NCBI GenBank assembly: GCA_027972325.1
Contig: JAPMOS010000118.1
Location: forward strand, 105,001-125,088
DNA from: Paratrimastix pyriformis
Taxonomy: Eukaryota; Preaxostyla; Paratrimastigidae
Length of the DNA stretch: 20,088 nucleotides
Direction: 5' to 3'
The notes below the pieces were generated by a model. That model saw only the letters and a program-made list of their open reading frames with translations, made no database searches and had not been told where the DNA came from. Shown here piece by piece: positions 17,231 through 20,088 of this stretch. The position numbers were made by a program, and so were the translations under genes. Numbering within the stretch: position 1 is the stretch's first letter; each line of letters starts with the position of its first letter.

Positions 17231-17548
17231 ATGTCGTCTGACTCAGTTAAGGCAAAGAATGGTGAAACCATTCATTCGAATGTCCATAAGGATATGGACA
17301 TTACAGTTTATAAGTGTCCTGAGTGTGGGAAAGAATATAAGAGTGAGAAGTGGCTTAAGAAGCATAAATGTGCTCCTCAAAAGAGAAGAAAGAGAAGAAA
17401 GAGAAGGTAACTAAAGATAAGAAAGAAGAAATTGAAGAAGGCGGAAGTAGAAGAGCAGAAAGTTGAAGAAGATGAGCAAATTGAGCAGAAACAAGTTGTC
17501 TTTATTCCACCTGAAGTAAAGAAGATGATGCAAGCATTGTCAAGGTAG
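17231..17548 (+). CDS. Small zinc-finger protein with basic/charged tail
   Basis: Starts at ATG 17231 (MSSDSVKAKNGETIHSNVHK). Residues about 30-50 form a single finger, CPECGKEYKSEKWLKKHKC (C-x2-C-x12-H-x3-C, a C2HC variant of the C2H2 type). Next comes a run of Lys/Arg (KRRKRRKR), and then a Glu/Lys-rich stretch ending VVFIPPEVKKMMQALSR at 17548, immediately before the ATPase. Single-finger proteins with basic tails are common in small dsDNA viruses and often bind nucleic acid; a role in late transcription or packaging is only a guess. The coding stretch looks not fully intact. Confidence 0.5.
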
Positions 17549-17559
17549 GTAATGTCAAA

Positions 17560-18279
17560 ATGCCTAAGTTCAGTTCATTAGAGATTGTAGATAGGTTCAA
17601 AAACAAGAAAGAGCCTTTTATTTCACTACATTATGGTATGAAAGAGAGTGGTAAAACGACATCAGTTCTCTCCATTATAAAGCAGATACGAAGTGAGATC
17701 GACAAGATCTACCTATTTACTGTCGCACAAGACAATAAAGACAGATATCAGAAAGAGTTAGGGAACATTCCGGATGATCAATGTTTTGGAGGCTTTGACG
17801 ATGATGAGACACCATTATTCATTGAGAAGCTAATCAAGTTCCAAGAGAAGACAAAAGGCAAGAAGTCAGTCTTATTGATATTTGACGATATCTTAGATGG
17901 CAACAACAAGTTACATCAAAGTAATATTTTAGGCAGTCTGTTTTGCAATCACAGAAGATACAACATCTCAGTCATTCTGACGACACAAATACCAACAGGT
18001 ATATCACCAAGAACAAGGCAGAACACCAATTACTGTTTTGTCCATTACACCAAGAATGACTCAGTGAAAGACATGATTTATCATGATTATATGTCGTGTA
18101 TGAAGAAGGCAGATTTCTTAGAACTATTCGAGAAAGTGACAGCAGACCACAACATTTTGGTGATCAAGCCTTTGTTACATGACAATTACCTTAACCTTTA
18201 CAATGCCTATTGGGAGATGAGAGAAGGCTACAGAACCAAGGTAAAAATGGTTGAAGAACAAGTGTCGAGCAGCAAATAG
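17560..18279 (+). CDS. A32-like genome-packaging ATPase (FtsK/HerA superfamily)
   Basis: 239 residues from ATG 17560 (MPKFSSLEIVDRFKNKKEPF). Walker A is GMKESGKT (26-33) after a hydrophobic strand FISLHY. Walker B is SVLLIFDD (103-110), with the paired Asp typical of this group. A strand ISVILTTQ (136-143) supplies the motif-C Gln. A basic stretch (SPRTRQNTNYCFVHY) follows, where these ATPases carry the arginine finger. Length is usual for the vaccinia A32 / Polinton / virophage packaging ATPases (200-300 residues). They pump the genome into the preformed capsid. It lies 11 bases after the zinc-finger stretch and about 60 before the capsid gene, the neighbourhood seen in Polinton-like viruses. 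The frame looks whole. Confidence 0.9.
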   Translation: MPKFSSLEIVDRFKNKKEPFISLHYGMKESGKTTSVLSIIKQIRSEIDKIYLFTVAQDNKDRYQKELGNIPDDQCFGGFDDDETPLFIEKLIKFQEKTKGKKSVLLIFDDILDGNNKLHQSNILGSLFCNHRRYNISVILTTQIPTGISPRTRQNTNYCFVHYTKNDSVKDMIYHDYMSCMKKADFLELFEKVTADHNILVIKPLLHDNYLNLYNAYWEMREGYRTKVKMVEEQVSSSK

Positions 18280-18340
18280 GTAAGATTTTTATAATTTGAG
18301 TATTTTTTTATCTTAGTATGATATTAATTATCACACTATG

Positions 18341-19534
18341 GCAACGGCTATTATTCTAAACACACTACACAGAACTCAGACCTCGAAAGGAATGCAATCA
18401 AAATCAATGAGTTTACGGATGACAAAACCACTAAGATACGCAAGCCTAAGATTGTAACGGACCCGGTAGTAATCAAGCCTAACCGGCAAATATCATTTGG
18501 AAGTGTCGCACAGTTTGACATTAATAAATACAGCGGACTACTCTCAGGTAATGACATACACCTACATCAGACTCGGAGCTACTACAGCATCAGCCGGCAC
18601 GGTGACTTACGTAGGTGGATACATGATGAAGCTCATCAAATCCCTTAAGTTTAAGCACCAAGGACGTGAAATATACAAGTTGGACAGTGCAGGTATATAT
18701 CAATATTACCAACGTGCCATACAGGAACGCAAATCACTGATGATGCAGAACGCACGTATTGGAGCAACCGGCACAGACATTGATCCATCGCAACAACAGG
18801 AAGGACTGATTTACATACCAAATCCATTCATTGACTTTAACCCTCTACGGCTCGACATCTTACAAGCAAATCCATATTTTGAAGTAGAAATAGCCCCTAT
18901 ATCAGAAATAGCATCATCTTCCACAGTTGGAGCTACTTTAACCAACACTTTTCTCGATGTTGAACTCGTAGCTAACTACATGACAATGCATGAAGATGAG
19001 AAGAAGGCAATTCTACGAAGCAGTATGGATGAAGCAGGAATGGTTACAGTACAGAATGAATTCGTTGATTCAACCAAGTATCTAATCTCACAAGGTGCCA
19101 CATCAATAACATGTGACCTACCATTCGATGAAGTTGAGTATTTGTCGATGTATCTGTCTGATGACACGACAGGAGCACCATTCACCGGAACAGCCTATAT
19201 CTCGGAATATCACCTTTCTGTCGACAACAAGAACTATCCAGATACAGCCATTAGTGCTAAATCGCAAGAATTCCAACAGATGATGTATTTCCGGAAGGCA
19301 TTTGACAAGAACATCTACACTCTCCGCTTTTCAGGACTACCAAGCAAGGATGATGAATCATACGGCAATGTATATGGTACCATTGTGCTAAAAGAGTATT
19401 CTAACCCTAAATTAGTCGTGACTTTCACAGCGGGATTGCCTCACAACTGTACTTTGAACGTATTAGCATACGGACGAGCATGGTATCGATATAACACAAA
19501 ACAAGGCACTTTGACTGTAGAACACAAAAACTAA
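18341..19534 (+). CDS. Probable double-jelly-roll major capsid protein
   Basis: Coding stretch of close to 400 codons; the most conserved-looking part begins near 18,550 (MTYTYIRLGATTASAGTVTY). Features fit a jelly-roll capsid protein of the Polinton-like virus/virophage type: many short beta strands, VGGYMMKLIKSLKFKHQGRE near the start, IPNPFIDFNPLRLDILQANP, a second-half start around STKYLISQGATSITCDLPFD, IVLKEYSNPKLVVTFT, and a final strand CTLNVLAYGRAWYRYNTKQG that recalls the strand pair closing these capsid proteins. Position directly after the packaging ATPase is the usual one and weighs most. The upstream coding stretch from the ATG at 18341 (MATAIILN) shares codon use with the rest. 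The gene looks broken. A minor capsid (penton) protein is the alternative. Confidence 0.68.
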
Positions 19535-19998
19535 GTGATTCAACCCGTTATAACTCGTTAGTTATGTAAGAAAACATGTAGGAAGGAAGAAAAAGACATA
19601 TCTTATGTTTTCCAGAGGTTGACATGAGATATCACTTTTTGAGACGATGAGACTCTGTCTCATCACCCGGGTGAAGGGCGCACGCCCTTCATCACATCGA
19701 CTCGAAGTGCTGTGACAGTACCACATCTGAGCATGAAAAATCACTGTTTCCTATGTTTAAAATAAGCCCAGACACTTACATTTAGTGTCAGGACAACGAT
19801 TTGAATAAAAGGAAGAAGTTCAGTTTGTATTGAAAATTGAACGCGTCAAAACTTGTGCAGCCCCGTGCACGTTAAGTAACTGTCAGATTTCTTAGCAAAT
19901 GTCGAGCTATATTATTCATATGGTGCTGTTTCGAAAAAGCCGTGGCTGTGAACGTCGATCTACGCTCTGTCACGAGTTACCGTTTTGTATAGGCAAAA
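19535..19998. other. Intergenic region after the capsid gene
   Basis: No convincing gene. It holds the palindrome cluster at 19646-19691 and otherwise AT-rich sequence. A GC-richer patch (19,660-19,720) around the palindromes stands out from the surrounding composition. Confidence 0.45.
19646..19691. terminator. Cluster of three palindromes, probable transcript-end signal
   Basis: GATGAGAC-TCT-GTCTCATC (19646-19664) has 8-bp arms and a 3-base loop. TCACCCGGGTGA (19663-19674) is a perfect 12-bp palindrome. TGAAGGGCG-CA-CGCCCTTCA (19672-19691) has 9-bp arms. They lie 111 bases behind the capsid stop. Hairpins set the 3' ends of transcripts in mimiviruses and their virophages, which makes the same role here plausible. 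Confidence 0.6.
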
Positions 19999-20088
19999 AT
20001 GGTGAAAATTTCTAAGTCAACCTCACGATTCAGTAAAGTTAAGGTTGCATCACAAATTAAAGTGAAAACAGAGGCAAATATCAACATT
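19999..20088 (+). CDS. Start of a further gene of the virus-like element, partial at window edge
   Basis: ATG 19999 opens a frame that runs to the window end (MVKISKSTSRFSKVKVASQI...), 30 codons without a stop, basic and Ser/Lys-rich at the start. TATAGG lies ten bases upstream. It follows the capsid gene on the same strand, where penton, protease or other virion genes are often found. Too short to assign. Confidence 0.4.
   Translation, partial: MVKISKSTSRFSKVKVASQIKVKTEANINI

Larger units (their letters stand above)
11083..20088. mobile_element. Endogenous Polinton-like virus / virophage-type element, left end plus capsid block, partial at window edge
   Basis: From about 11,080 the base composition becomes AT-rich and genes become packed. 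The set is diagnostic: an A32-like packaging ATPase directly upstream of a probable double-jelly-roll major capsid protein, a DUF5871-like DNA-binding protein, and a large fibre protein with an S74 chaperone. That points to the Polinton-like virus/virophage group of small eukaryotic dsDNA viruses. No DNA polymerase, primase-helicase, integrase or capsid protease is seen; they may lie to the right. The left border is set by composition and by the end of the host exon, so it is good to perhaps 30 bp. The element appears broken, with about five interruptions over the genes seen. Age cannot be dated without a second copy; codon patterns are still well preserved, so it is not ancient. Confidence 0.82.

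Noticed and set aside
1-20088. tRNA, rRNA or other structured RNA genes
   Set aside because: None recognised by eye on either strand; small RNAs cannot be excluded.

Overview
The window looks like nuclear DNA of a unicellular eukaryote. The left 11 kb are GC-rich and hold genes with very short GT-AG introns (about 37, 42, 55 and 62 bp where exons can be followed). From about 11,080 the DNA turns abruptly AT-rich and compact, with virus-like gene order and almost no space between genes. I cannot name the species; a protist is the best reading.

Left part (1-7,200). On the minus strand lies the 5' part of a Tudor-SN (SND1) homologue (1-484, running off the left edge). Upstream of it on the same strand are two pieces of a Tnp2-like (CACTA-type) transposase gene, 6623-7194 and 963-1454. 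They are separated by a 5.17 kb DIRS-type retroelement at 1455-6622. This element has 453-bp inverted terminal repeats identical by eye, and a 99-bp internal complementary region that matches both outer ends. It also has a Gag-like frame and a reverse transcriptase/RNase H/methyltransferase-like frame. It sits in the transposase gene without a target duplication: only one GT dinucleotide is shared, and the flanking codons are in register across the empty site.

Middle (7,200-11,080). A plus-strand spliced gene at about 7473-8754 has features of a SET-domain lysine methyltransferase of the SETD3/Rubisco-LSMT type. It carries a hexapeptide repeat and an acidic tail. It is followed by repeat-rich DNA with a (CA)n and a CCAA-type repeat, and by an exon encoding an IQ (calmodulin-binding) motif that ends at the composition boundary.

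Right part (11,080-20,088, running off the right edge). This is a virus-like element of the Polinton-like virus / virophage kind. Its parts are a tandem repeat at the left edge, a protein like the DUF5871 single-stranded-DNA-binding family, a long tail/fibre protein with a C-terminal S74 chaperone, a small membrane protein, two small structural-looking proteins, a zinc-finger protein, an A32-like packaging ATPase, a probable double-jelly-roll major capsid protein, and the beginning of another gene. I treat it as an endogenous fossil: the gene set is rich but several frames are interrupted, about five breaks in all. The ATPase-capsid block and the fibre-membrane-acidic block diverge from a short AT-rich intergenic region. 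Three overlapping or adjacent palindromes lie behind the capsid gene and look like a 3'-end signal.
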